Below, piece by piece: positions 46,652-55,171 of a DNA stretch of 64,000 nucleotides. This DNA is from Vibrio sp. Isolate32. Lineage in GTDB: Bacteria > Pseudomonadota > Gammaproteobacteria > Enterobacterales > Vibrionaceae. The translations under genes were made by a program, and so were the position numbers. The notes beneath the pieces were generated by a model. That model was not told the origin of the DNA. It saw only the letters and a program-made list of their open reading frames with translations, and did no database searches. The first letter of the stretch is position 1. Every line of letters starts with the position of its first letter. The stretch covers positions 2,679-66,678 of the forward strand of contig NZ_JAKEUQ010000016.1 of NCBI RefSeq assembly GCF_022397955.1, written 5' to 3'.

Positions 46652-46965
46652 TCGAACCTCCAGTTCAGATTGTATTCAATTAAATTAACTTTTGTGTACT
46701 ATGGATTATCCTCAGCATTTATCGAGCCCAACTTGAAACAATTTTGTTACATCAACCTATCCTATTGAACAGAAAACAAGCCTGAAAACCTTACAATTCA
46801 ATGCTTTACATAAAATATCTTTACGTAAAAATAAATTATAAAAAGATCAAATGATAAATAAACGTTAAATACCATTTGCTTGCTTACAATTTCTACAATA
46901 TAAATACCGTTAAAAATAACATTTTGTATACAAAATGACATCGTATTGTGTAAAGGAGACAAGCA
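46652..46965. other. Divergent promoter region between gcl remnant and malate synthase
   Basis: 314 AT-rich bases. Besides the palindrome at 46921, an imperfect copy ATTGTATTCAAT (46669-46680) lies just before the gcl start, so one regulator may once have controlled both directions. No small gene was seen. Confidence 0.5.
46921..46936. promoter_or_regulatory. Perfect palindrome, candidate GntR/FadR-type operator of malate synthase
   Basis: ATTTTGTATACAAAAT is a perfect 16-base palindrome ending 29 bases before the aceB start. TTGTATACAA-type palindromes are typical for GntR/FadR-subfamily regulators. The regulator gene is not in this window. Confidence 0.6.
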
Positions 46966-48591
46966 ATGATGAATGACGTGAAAGAAAGAGAAGAAACACT
47001 GTGTATGCAGGTACTTGGGAATATGGACAACCCCGAGTACAAAGAGCTCTTGTCTAAAGATGCATTGAAGTTCTTAGAAGCTATCGTTAACAAGTTTGGA
47101 GATCGCCGTCATGCCCTGCTAAATGATCGCGACATAAAACAAGCGCAATATGATGACGGTGAGCTACCTAATTTTAGAAAGGACACTAGCTCTATTCGTC
47201 AGAATAAAGAGTGGAAAGTGGCAACACCGCCACCAGAACTACTGGATCGACGCGTAGAGATCACAGGCCCTATAGAGAGAAAGATGGTGATCAACGCATT
47301 AAACTCAGGTGCGAAAGTCTTCATGTGCTGTTTTGAGGATGCGTCTTCCCCAACTTGGGCCAACATGGTCGAAGGGCAAATTAACTTAAGAGATGCCAAT
47401 TTAGGCACCATCAGCTATTTCGATGAGAAGAAACAAAAGAACTACCAGCTAAACAGCGACCCAGCGTTACTAATCGCTCGCCCTCGTGGAATCCATCTAC
47501 CTGAACAATCGATTCAATTCAACAATCAACCTATCGCGGGTTGTCTGATGGACTTTGCGTTGTACTTTTTCCATAACTATCAATCACGTGCACAACAAGG
47601 CTTGGGCGTTTACTACTACATTCCAAAGCTTGAGAGCATGGAAGAAGCACAATGGTGGGACGACATTTTCAGTTTCACCGAGAACTATTTCAACGTAGCA
47701 AAAGGCACCATCCGTGCGACCGTATTGATTGAAACGCTGCCGGCCGTTTTCCAAATGGAAGAGATCTTGTACGCCATGCGCGATCACATCGTTGCGATGA
47801 ACTGCGGCCGTTGGGATTACATCTTCAGCTACATTAAAACTCTGAAAAATCATAAAGATCGTATCTTGCCAGACCGTCACGGGATCGGCATGGATCAAGA
47901 GTTTCTGAACGCTTACAGCCAGCTGTTGGTGCGTACTTGTCACGCTCGTGGAGCACTGGCAATGGGGGGCATGTCAGCCTTCATTCCAGCAAAAGATCCA
48001 CAAGAGATGGAGCGTGTTACCGCCAAGGTTATTGAAGACAAACAAAGAGAATCGCAAAACGGCCACGATGGCACATGGGTCGCACACCCTGCCCTAGTCG
48101 ATTTAGCGATGTCGATCTTCGACAAGCACCTTGATGGCAAAGTAAATCAGATGGATTTCCAAAGCCCTGAACACACCATCAATGCCGACACCTTACTGAA
48201 ACCATGTGAAGGCAGCCGCGACGAAGCCGGCGTACGTAAGAATATCCGTATTGCGCTGTATTACATCGAGGCTTGGATCCAAGGCTACGGCTGCGTACCT
48301 ATCTACGGACTAATGGAAGATGCCGCCACCGCGGAGATCTCAAGAGCCAACATTTGGCAATGGATTCATCATGGCGTCACGCTCGATGACGGCCAAACCT
48401 ATACCAAACAACTGTTCCACTCTTGGCTTTACCAAGAGTTAGACACAATAAAACACGAAGTCGGTGACTCGCGCTACGCAGCAGGTCGATTCGAAGAGAC
48501 GGCCGATCTTTTCTATCAACTTTCTACAGCCGAAGAGTTCACTGCCTTCCTAACTTTACCCAGCTATGGGCTTTTGCAAGAATCCAGCTAG
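46966..48591 (+). CDS. aceB: Malate synthase A
   Basis: A 541-residue enzyme that condenses glyoxylate with acetyl-CoA to malate. The motifs are ARPRGIHLPEQ (the arginine that binds glyoxylate), YYIPKLESMEEAQWW, LIETLPAVFQMEEILYAMRD, MNCGRWDYIFSYIK (metal ligand Asp) and the catalytic-region KPCEGSRDEAGVRKNIRIAL. Length is that of the AceB isoform, not GlcB. The start at 46966 follows AAAGGAGACAAGC. No isocitrate lyase gene is adjacent; with the dead gcl/hyi genes behind it and GlcG ahead, its job here is probably to consume glyoxylate from glycolate- or allantoin-like sources. Confidence 0.96.
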   Translation: MMNDVKEREETLCMQVLGNMDNPEYKELLSKDALKFLEAIVNKFGDRRHALLNDRDIKQAQYDDGELPNFRKDTSSIRQNKEWKVATPPPELLDRRVEITGPIERKMVINALNSGAKVFMCCFEDASSPTWANMVEGQINLRDANLGTISYFDEKKQKNYQLNSDPALLIARPRGIHLPEQSIQFNNQPIAGCLMDFALYFFHNYQSRAQQGLGVYYYIPKLESMEEAQWWDDIFSFTENYFNVAKGTIRATVLIETLPAVFQMEEILYAMRDHIVAMNCGRWDYIFSYIKTLKNHKDRILPDRHGIGMDQEFLNAYSQLLVRTCHARGALAMGGMSAFIPAKDPQEMERVTAKVIEDKQRESQNGHDGTWVAHPALVDLAMSIFDKHLDGKVNQMDFQSPEHTINADTLLKPCEGSRDEAGVRKNIRIALYYIEAWIQGYGCVPIYGLMEDAATAEISRANIWQWIHHGVTLDDGQTYTKQLFHSWLYQELDTIKHEVGDSRYAAGRFEETADLFYQLSTAEEFTAFLTLPSYGLLQESS

Positions 48592-48676
48592 GCGTCTTGC
48601 GGCGATTCAAACAGATCAATAAACACTGATTTTGGTCTGCTTGAATTAGCCAAGCCCCTGAAAATTAGGAGATAAC

Positions 48677-49198
48677 ATGGGAAGTTTGACTCTACAACAA
48701 GCGTTAACCATTATAGATGGTACCTTTAAAGCAGGCAAAAAGATTCACACAGAGCCACTCACTGTTGCTGTGTTAGACAGCGGTGGAAAACTGATTTCTC
48801 TGCAACGTCAAGATGGCTCCAGCATGATGCGACCTGACATCGCCATTGCTAAAGCCTGGGGCGCACTCGCACTAGGGTGTTCCTCAAGAAAACTCGCCCA
48901 AGATGCAGACAACAGGCCAGCATTTATCTCCGCGGTGAACGTACTCGCACACGGAAACATGGTGCCAGTACCAGGGGGCTTACTGATTCGAGACAAGGAT
49001 AAAACGGTACTCGGTGCTATTGGTGTCAGCGGTGACATTTCAGACATCGATGAAAGCTGCGCCATCAATGGAATTGGCTGCGCAGAACTGTTTAGTGACG
49101 AGATGCTGCAAGCTTACTTCAGCAGCAATAGAGATAACTTAAAAAGAAAAGCCGAAGCCTTATGCTTCGGTTTTTTTAATGAATCTAAAAAGAGATAA
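48677..49198 (+). CDS. GlcG/HbpS-family protein (DUF336)
   Basis: A 173-residue protein of the GlcG/HbpS/PduO-C fold. LTVAVLDSGGKLISLQRQDGS, IAIAKAWGALALG and VLGAIGVSGDISDIDESCAINGI are the family motifs. Members bind haem or corrinoid or act as accessory proteins; glcG sits in glycolate operons. The last 25 residues (KRKAEALCFGFFNESKKR) are encoded by DNA that forms the transcription terminator, an extension beyond the usual 135-150 residues. Cotranscription with aceB is likely (gap of 85 bases, AGGAGATAAC ribosome site). Confidence 0.85.
   Translation: MGSLTLQQALTIIDGTFKAGKKIHTEPLTVAVLDSGGKLISLQRQDGSSMMRPDIAIAKAWGALALGCSSRKLAQDADNRPAFISAVNVLAHGNMVPVPGGLLIRDKDKTVLGAIGVSGDISDIDESCAINGIGCAELFSDEMLQAYFSSNRDNLKRKAEALCFGFFNESKKR
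49152..49177 (+). terminator. Terminator inside the 3' end of the glcG-type gene
   Basis: CCGAAGC, loop CTTAT, then GCTTCGG and seven T. The stop codon is 20 bases beyond the T run, so transcripts ending here would lack a stop codon. Confidence 0.85.
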
Positions 49199-49204
49199 GC
49201 GAAC

Positions 49205-49693
49205 CTACTCGTAGGCACTCAACCAAGTTTTTAAAAGTTGGTTAGTGTTTTTCTTCTGACTTGCCGATAAAGACTTAACCAGCTTTTTCTGCATTTCGAC
49301 ATGCTCAGTCATCATCTCGTCAATCAGAACTAAACCATCTTTGGTCAATTTCACGCTGACGCTTCGTCGGTCTTCTTTACTGTGCTCACGGCTGATTAAC
49401 CCTTTAGCTTCCAGTTTATCAAGACGATTAGTCATCGCACCTGATGTCAGCATCATTGACCCAATTAGCTCAGAGGGCGTTAGTCGGTATGGCTTGCCAG
49501 AGCGTCGTAAGGTCGCCAATACATCAAATTCGCCCAATTTCATGTCGTACTTTTTATGAAGATCGGCGACTTGCGTCTCCATATACTTGGCAATACGCAT
49601 AATCCGGCCCATCATTGCCATAGGCTCAGTTTCTAATTCGGGCTTTTCCTTTGCCCATTGCTCTACAACACGGTCGATAGCATCCATTTGCAA
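49205..49693 (-). CDS. MarR-family transcriptional regulator
   Basis: A 162-residue winged-helix repressor. The recognition region is LTPSELIGSMMLTSGAMTNR followed by LDKLEAKGLISREHSKEDRR and the wing VSVKLTKDGLVL. It is divergent from a DMT exporter gene, with 117 bases between starts, where two copies of a MarR-like site occur. It is likely the repressor of the exporter. Start ATG 49693. Confidence 0.92.
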   Translation of the reverse strand: MQMDAIDRVVEQWAKEKPELETEPMAMMGRIMRIAKYMETQVADLHKKYDMKLGEFDVLATLRRSGKPYRLTPSELIGSMMLTSGAMTNRLDKLEAKGLISREHSKEDRRSVSVKLTKDGLVLIDEMMTEHVEMQKKLVKSLSASQKKNTNQLLKTWLSAYE

Positions 49694-49730
49694 TCTAGCT
49701 CCGTTATTAGTCTGATTACTTTAAACTAGT

Positions 49731-49804
49731 TTAACATAAAGATACTTTACAACCACTAGTTCTCAGTATACAGTTCACACAATAGTTATCTTAACATAAA
49801 GATA
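49731..49804. promoter_or_regulatory. Two copies of a candidate MarR site, 60 bases apart
   Basis: TTAACATAAAGATA occurs at 49731 and again at 49791. The second copy is completed to TATCTTAACATAAAGATA, a 6-base inverted repeat around a 6-base spacer (49787-49804), and abuts the ribosome site of the exporter gene. The first lies near the MarR start, so one protein could control both genes. Confidence 0.6.
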
Positions 49805-49810
49805 TTTTAG

Positions 49811-50704
49811 ATGAACATATTATTAGCAATGATTCCCGCATTCTTTTGGGGAACAACTTATGCAGTGACGCAATTTACGCTACAGGAGTGGCCACCACTA
49901 TTACTCGGTGCTTTGCGTGCATTACCTGCTGGTTTGTTATTGCTAGCGGTAAAACCAACACTGCCGAAAAAAGGCGAGTGGCAAATCATTTTCACTCTAG
50001 GCCTGATCAACATCGCGACCTTCTTTGGTTTGATCTTCGTGATGGCACTGACCCTGCCTTCAGCGATTTCGGGCGTGGGTATGATCTCTGTGCCTGTGTT
50101 CGCAATGATCTTCCATTGGGTAGTGAAAAAACAGCGCCCACATTTGATTCAAGCCCTGTCAGGTATTGGATTGGTCACCTTGGCGTGGATTCTATTCAAC
50201 CCAAGTCAAATCGCATTGAACCCTATCGGTTTAGGTGCCATGTTTGCCGCGATCATGTGTATCGTTATCGGCAGCAGCATTACCAAATCACTGGGTAATC
50301 GCATGCACTGGTGGAAGGTACTGACATGGCAGCTCATTCTGGGCGGTGTAATCTTATCTGTCGCGTCTGGCGTTCATGCCTTCATCGACCCACAACCTTA
50401 TTTAAATGCGGTGACTCATTTCGATACTCGTAACGCAATGGGCTTAGTTTGGGTGATTGGGCTAAACACAGCGCTAGGTTATGGCATGTATGTATGGCTA
50501 CTGCAACGCATGACGGTGGTTGATTTCACCTTTGGTGGCATCGCCAATCCAGTAGCTGGCATCGTGACAGGCATGGTGTTGATGGGTGAATCCTTCACTG
50601 CGGTACAATACTCACTCATGACAGGCATGATCATCATGTCACTACTACCACAACTGATCCTTGCAATCCGACAGTCCAAGACAATCAAACCCGTTACGCA
50701 GTAA
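49811..50704 (+). CDS. EamA/DMT-family transporter
   Basis: A 297-residue ten-helix transporter (MIPAFFWGTTYAVTQFTLQE; second repeat from about residue 145, LGAMFAAIMCIVIGSSITKS; end motif FGGIANPVAGIVTGMVLMGE). WGTTY at the first helix is the usual signature. It is probably an exporter induced through the divergent MarR protein. The start ATG 49811 directly follows the second MarR-like site. A terminator lies at 50727. Confidence 0.9.
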   Translation: MNILLAMIPAFFWGTTYAVTQFTLQEWPPLLLGALRALPAGLLLLAVKPTLPKKGEWQIIFTLGLINIATFFGLIFVMALTLPSAISGVGMISVPVFAMIFHWVVKKQRPHLIQALSGIGLVTLAWILFNPSQIALNPIGLGAMFAAIMCIVIGSSITKSLGNRMHWWKVLTWQLILGGVILSVASGVHAFIDPQPYLNAVTHFDTRNAMGLVWVIGLNTALGYGMYVWLLQRMTVVDFTFGGIANPVAGIVTGMVLMGESFTAVQYSLMTGMIIMSLLPQLILAIRQSKTIKPVTQ

Positions 50705-50726
50705 AAGCTGCAAACTAAATTGTAAA

Positions 50727-50749
50727 AACGCGCCTTAAACTGGCGCGTT
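50727..50749. terminator. Terminator after the DMT gene
   Basis: AACGCGCC, loop TTAAACT, then GGCGCGTT and ATTTAT. Confidence 0.8.
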
Positions 50750-50781
50750 ATTTATCAATGGTCGTTACAAAACTTAAGCCA

Positions 50782-50823
50782 AAGTCTAAGTCTAAGTCTA
50801 AGTCTAAGTCTAAGTCTAAGTCT
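50782..50823. repeat. Hexanucleotide tandem repeat, 7 copies, at the end of the MFS gene
   Basis: Seven perfect AAGTCT units in a row. The repeat touches the stop codon (TAG, 50822-50824) of the MFS gene on the minus strand and lies between two converging genes. Changes in copy number would not shift a frame but could move the gene end or the terminator spacing. Confidence 0.92.
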
Positions 50824-52087
50824 AATCAATATATCGAACCTTGGTCATCATCAACCCAAAGGCAGCCAACACTTGAGCCACGAAACAGCTGACAAAGAGT
50901 ACCGGCAAACCAAACATTGTCACCAAGTATCCAGAAGCAGCCAGACCAAATGGCATCAAGAGTTTAAACAAAGACCCTGTAATTCCAGCAACACGACCAA
51001 GGTGCTTTTCCTCGAATGCTTCTTGACGATAGCTCCAAATACAAATGCTGCTGTAGACGCCAATCGCACTCACCCATAAGAACGACATCATCAATACGCC
51101 TTTTTCAATGACAACCATGTGCGCTGAAGTCATACCTTGCAATAAATAGCTTTGACTCAGCAATGCAGGGAACAAGAATCCAAACGCCTCTAAAACAATC
51201 GACAAAATAAGCAGCACGCCAAGCCCGATGCGCTTTCTAACCTTATCCGCGGTAAAAGAACCTAATAAACCACCGACGCCGGACGCCGCGATCAAGTAAC
51301 CCACCTCGATATGACTGAGCGCTAATTCAGCTTTGGCAAAATAGATGGCTTGAATCCAGAAAATTGCACCCGTGGTATTGATCACCATCACGACCAAGGT
51401 GATGTGCCACATGTTTTTGTTCGCATATAAGATCAACCAACCCTCTTTAAGCGCGCTCAGCACCGACTGTTGAGCGACGGGGGCTGATGGCTTGAATTCC
51501 AGTTTATTGAGCTGCCAAAATGCTAGCACATACATCCCCGCAATAAGCAAAAACACGTTATGTAACGAAGACAATAAAAGCAGCCCACCAGAAAAAACCG
51601 GGCCAACAGTTTCTAACAAACTGTACAAAGAACTCATTCTCGCGGTGGCGGTATTTTGCATGTGCTGAGGTAAAACATTTTTCATCATCCCAATACGCGC
51701 ATTGTGGTAACCATAGTTAAACGCCATCATCAGGAATGCGCACGGAAACAGTGCGTACAAAGGGTTCGGCAACCATCTCACTGCAATATAAGAGACGACC
51801 AATACTGCTGCTTGCCCGATCAACATGTATTGTGACCACTGCTTTTTATTAAACCTATCAACCCAAACACCGATGAACAGAGCGAATAGTAGGTTGGGTA
51901 AAAACTCGACGGCTCTCATCCAACCCATCATCTCTGAAGACTCTGTCAACTCGTAAACCAACAAGGGCAAAGCAAGGTCATAAATCTTGGTACCAAAGGC
52001 AACAAAGAACGCTGTTGAGAACAAAACAATAAAGCTTGAGCTTTTCCAAATAGAGGGTGATGCCCCTGCATCTTTTACACTTTCCAT
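50822..52087 (-). CDS. MFS transporter
   Basis: A 421-residue twelve-helix transporter of the MFS_3/enterobactin-exporter-like group (FIVLFSTAFFVAFGTKIYDLA; the loop ALFIGVWVDRFNKKQW; RMSSLYSLLETVGPVFSGGLL). It is divergent from the second SgrR-family gene with only 91 bases between starts, an arrangement resembling sgrR next to sugar efflux. The substrate is unknown; a sugar or peptide metabolite sensed by the neighbouring SgrR protein would fit. The stop lies in a hexamer repeat. Start ATG 52087. Confidence 0.88.
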   Translation of the reverse strand: MESVKDAGASPSIWKSSSFIVLFSTAFFVAFGTKIYDLALPLLVYELTESSEMMGWMRAVEFLPNLLFALFIGVWVDRFNKKQWSQYMLIGQAAVLVVSYIAVRWLPNPLYALFPCAFLMMAFNYGYHNARIGMMKNVLPQHMQNTATARMSSLYSLLETVGPVFSGGLLLLSSLHNVFLLIAGMYVLAFWQLNKLEFKPSAPVAQQSVLSALKEGWLILYANKNMWHITLVVMVINTTGAIFWIQAIYFAKAELALSHIEVGYLIAASGVGGLLGSFTADKVRKRIGLGVLLILSIVLEAFGFLFPALLSQSYLLQGMTSAHMVVIEKGVLMMSFLWVSAIGVYSSICIWSYRQEAFEEKHLGRVAGITGSLFKLLMPFGLAASGYLVTMFGLPVLFVSCFVAQVLAAFGLMMTKVRYID

Positions 52088-52178
52088 TTCTCATTCCTTT
52101 TAAAAATAATCGAATAACTCTATTATCGAGATTAAAAGATGAAGAAAAATAGAAAGATTAAACAAGGATTTCACCTTT

Positions 52179-53915
52179 ATGTATTACTGGAAGGCTCTAG
52201 CATTTTTACGTTCTCGGGTACTCGTTAACCAACCGACTTCACTCTCTTTAACTGAAGTAACGAATGCGCTAGGTTGTACCAAACGTAACGCTCAATTGGT
52301 GATCAAAAAGCTAGTCAGCGAAGGTTGGGTTGACTGGAAGTCGGGAGTTGGCAGAGGCAACCTACCCACACTCACGCTATTAAAAAACTTGGACAGTGAG
52401 CTTGAGATGCGGATAGATGAATTGCTCTCTGAGAATAAAGTTGATCAAGCATTGGATCTGGTTGATGAGTCACAACGGGATCAGTTTCTACTAGGTTATA
52501 TCAGCCGCTATCAAAGCTTGCCGACTGAACTAGATATTCTGCAAATCCCTTTTTATCGAGGAACACACAGTCTGGACCCGATTGAGGTCACACGACGCAC
52601 TGAAGCTCACATCACTAGCTACCTTTTTAGTAACCTATTGCGTTTCAACAAATCGACTCACTCGTTTGATGGTGATCTTGCCATTGATTGGTACCAAACA
52701 GAGCACCGTTGGCACTTCACGTTACGCAAAGGCTTAGTCTTTCATGACGGTTCACCAATTCTAGCGCAAGATATCAAAGCACATTTTCAACGTCTGATAG
52801 GCAGCAGTCATCACAATAGTCAGCAATTTAAATGCATCTCCGCTATTACTGTTATCGATCCGCTTCACCTCTGTTTCGATATCAATGCTAACGCTGGCTA
52901 CCTTCCGTCACTGCTATCGTGCTCCGCCGCAGGTGTTGCCAAAAAAGTAGGAGATAAAATCATTGGTAGCGGCAGCTTTAAATTAGTGGAACAGTCCGAA
53001 TGGCTAACCAAACTCGAGACATTCAACTCCTATCATGGACACCGGCCTTGGGTAGACGGTATCGAAATTTGGAATGTCGGTGATAGAGCCAAAGACTATG
53101 AAATGCACTGTGATATTGTTCACTCACACCCACATTACCAACACTCATCCATATCAAATGAGCTTGCCGAAATAGAACAGTGGGAAAAGGGGTGCGAGTA
53201 CGCTTTGATAAACCCACATCGACACACTTGGCTATCAAACCCACAACACCTTAAATCACTGAGTGAATTACTACGTTTGCTGGGGGTCGCGAAAGACATA
53301 CCTCTGGACACTGTCGGCTACGCTGCGGGGATGCTATCGACGTCCAATCAATCAACACAGCCAAAGATAGAAACGGCGAATAACCAAAGCCCATTACAAA
53401 TGGCTCGACAATTCGCTGACCAACTTATCAAGCCTAAACAACCGTTAAAGATCTTAACCTATCAGCTATTTGACCACATAAAAATGGCTCGCCACCATTG
53501 TGAGCTTTTGAATGAGCTTGGTTTTAACTGCGAATACCAAGTGCTTGAGTTCCCTGAATTTTGTCAGCCAGATAACCTAAAAGATGCAGACATATTAATT
53601 AGCGGCGAAGTGTTTTCAGATAACCTCGATAGCAGTTGGATGGGGTGGCTACAAAGTTCTATCGCATTAGAAGTGTGCCTCACTGATGAGCAAAAACAGT
53701 GGCGAGATGAAAGCCTTGAACGGCTTTGGAAAATAACCGATTACCAACAACGACAACCTTTCTTCCTAGACATAGAAGCGCAATTGATCACATTCGGAAT
53801 CTATCGACCAATATTTCACGTTAAACAGCGGCTCAATTATGCCAAAACCGTAAACCCTGTGGAGCAGTTGGCGAACGGTTGGATTGATTTTAACCAAATC
53901 ACTATGCGCCGCTAA
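52179..53915 (+). CDS. SgrR-family transcriptional regulator (second copy)
   Basis: A 578-residue protein with the SgrR layout: N-terminal DNA-binding domain (residues 1-115, LTEVTNALGCTKRNAQLVIK, WKSGVGRGNLPTLTLL) and solute-binding-like domain (LDPIEVTRRTEAHITSYLFS; FTLRKGLVFHDGSPILAQDI). It is close to E. coli SgrR in length (551). No SgrS-type small RNA is visible in the 91-base gap to the divergent MFS gene. The start ATG 52179 follows AAGGA at a somewhat long distance. The ligand is unknown. Confidence 0.88.
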   Translation: MYYWKALAFLRSRVLVNQPTSLSLTEVTNALGCTKRNAQLVIKKLVSEGWVDWKSGVGRGNLPTLTLLKNLDSELEMRIDELLSENKVDQALDLVDESQRDQFLLGYISRYQSLPTELDILQIPFYRGTHSLDPIEVTRRTEAHITSYLFSNLLRFNKSTHSFDGDLAIDWYQTEHRWHFTLRKGLVFHDGSPILAQDIKAHFQRLIGSSHHNSQQFKCISAITVIDPLHLCFDINANAGYLPSLLSCSAAGVAKKVGDKIIGSGSFKLVEQSEWLTKLETFNSYHGHRPWVDGIEIWNVGDRAKDYEMHCDIVHSHPHYQHSSISNELAEIEQWEKGCEYALINPHRHTWLSNPQHLKSLSELLRLLGVAKDIPLDTVGYAAGMLSTSNQSTQPKIETANNQSPLQMARQFADQLIKPKQPLKILTYQLFDHIKMARHHCELLNELGFNCEYQVLEFPEFCQPDNLKDADILISGEVFSDNLDSSWMGWLQSSIALEVCLTDEQKQWRDESLERLWKITDYQQRQPFFLDIEAQLITFGIYRPIFHVKQRLNYAKTVNPVEQLANGWIDFNQITMRR

Positions 53916-54148
53916 ATTGGTTAATTATCAACCTAAATTAAACCTCAAAAAGAATAATTACTTTATATAAATATCAATTAGTGAAAAGATTTACTTTTAA
54001 ATAGTTATATTTTAGATTAATTTCCTAAATTTCATTTCAATTAGAGACAAAAAGACAAATTTTTTCTCCGACGACCTCCTTATACTGTGCCACGTCATTA
54101 AGGCGCTACAAGCCTATGATTTAAAATAATTATTAATGAGTAGTCACC

Positions 54149-55063
54149 ATGAATTCGAAGTCGCTAACTATCTTGCTTTTTGTCTCTGTTTGCTTAATTT
54201 GGGGAACCACTTAGTTCGCTATGGAAGTGGCATTGCATTCTATCCCACCAATTTTTGCTACTGGACTGCGCTTTTTACTTGCATCCCCTATACTTGCAGT
54301 ATTAGCAAAAGCCTTCAATCAACCCTTGCTGTTCCCTAAGGGCAAGCGTCAATGGCTACTTATTGTGGCACTGATGTATTTCGCGATTCCGTTCACTTTG
54401 ATGATCTACGGTGAGCAATACATCTCTTCTGGTTTGGCTTCGATCATCTTCGCTAACATGCCTGTTGCTGTGATGCTGATGTCGGGTTTGTTCCTTGGTC
54501 TACGCTTAGCAAAGCATCAAATATTCGGCCTAGTGACTGCGGTTGTGAGCCTATGCTTGATTCTTGGTAACGAAATGCAAATGGGGGGTGATGACGACTT
54601 TATCGGTACGGTTTGCCTAGGTCTTGCGGTTGCAATTCATGCGGTAATGTACGTGTTAGTTCAAAAACACTGTAAAGGCATCGAAGTACTGACTTACAAC
54701 GCTGTTCCAAGTTTCATTGCTGCGATTTTCTTGTTTGCTGTATCGGCAGTTGGTGAGAACGTGAACGTAGAATCTTTCACTTGGGATTCTATCTCGGCAG
54801 TCGTGTACTTAGGTTTTGTAGCGAGTGTCGGCGGTATTGTGGCTTACTTCAAACTAGGTCAGGTGTCGACACCTTTCCAAGCATCCATTTGTTTCCTTAT
54901 CTTCCCACTGGTTGCACTGTTGATCTCTTGCTACATCAATGGTGAAGTTCTATCTGAACAGTCACTGCTTATGATGCTCCCTCTGCTTTGTGGCATCCTG
55001 CTAACTAAAGCACCGAAGAGCATCTTCAAGCTACGCACAGGATTAAAAACCGTACGAAGCTAA
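54149..55063 (+). pseudogene. EamA/DMT transporter interrupted by an amber codon
   Basis: A complete 304-codon frame (MNSKSLTILLFVSVCLIWGT, then T-stop-FAMEVALHSIPPIF) in which codon 22 is TAG (54212-54214) where the family has Trp in WGTTWFA. Everything after it is intact for two EamA repeats (VALMYFAIPFTLMIYGEQYI; GFVASVGGIVAYFKLGQVST). A shorter protein could restart at the ATG 54221, but it would lack the first membrane helix. It is therefore most likely a young pseudogene or strain-specific mutation. The 230 AT-rich bases upstream hold nothing else recognised. Confidence 0.85.
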
Positions 55064-55113
55064 TCCTACTGGAACCTATTTGATCGATTAGATCTCTCGA
55101 CCTAACACATATA

Positions 55114-55146
55114 AAAAAACACCAATATCAATATTGAAGGTTTTTG
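55114..55146. terminator. Weak bidirectional terminator
   Basis: A-rich left arm, interior ACCAATAT / ATATTG, and T-rich right arm with a small bulge, between the converging DMT and MFS genes. Confidence 0.4.
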
Positions 55147-55171
55147 TTTATCTCATCAGATTGAAACCAAC

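Noticed and set aside
50782..50823. CRISPR-like array
   Set aside because: It is a pure 6-base repeat without spacers; the same holds for the 8-base array at 61639-61710.
52088..52178. SgrS-type small RNA in the gap between MFS and SgrR genes
   Set aside because: The gap is 91 bases and holds no hairpin with a U-tract.
54149..55063. Amber codon read as an amino acid (stop-codon reassignment)
   Set aside because: Other genes in the window end at TAG as well (for example hpsN and one MFS gene), and the TAG sits at a Trp codon one base away from TGG, so simple mutation is the better explanation.
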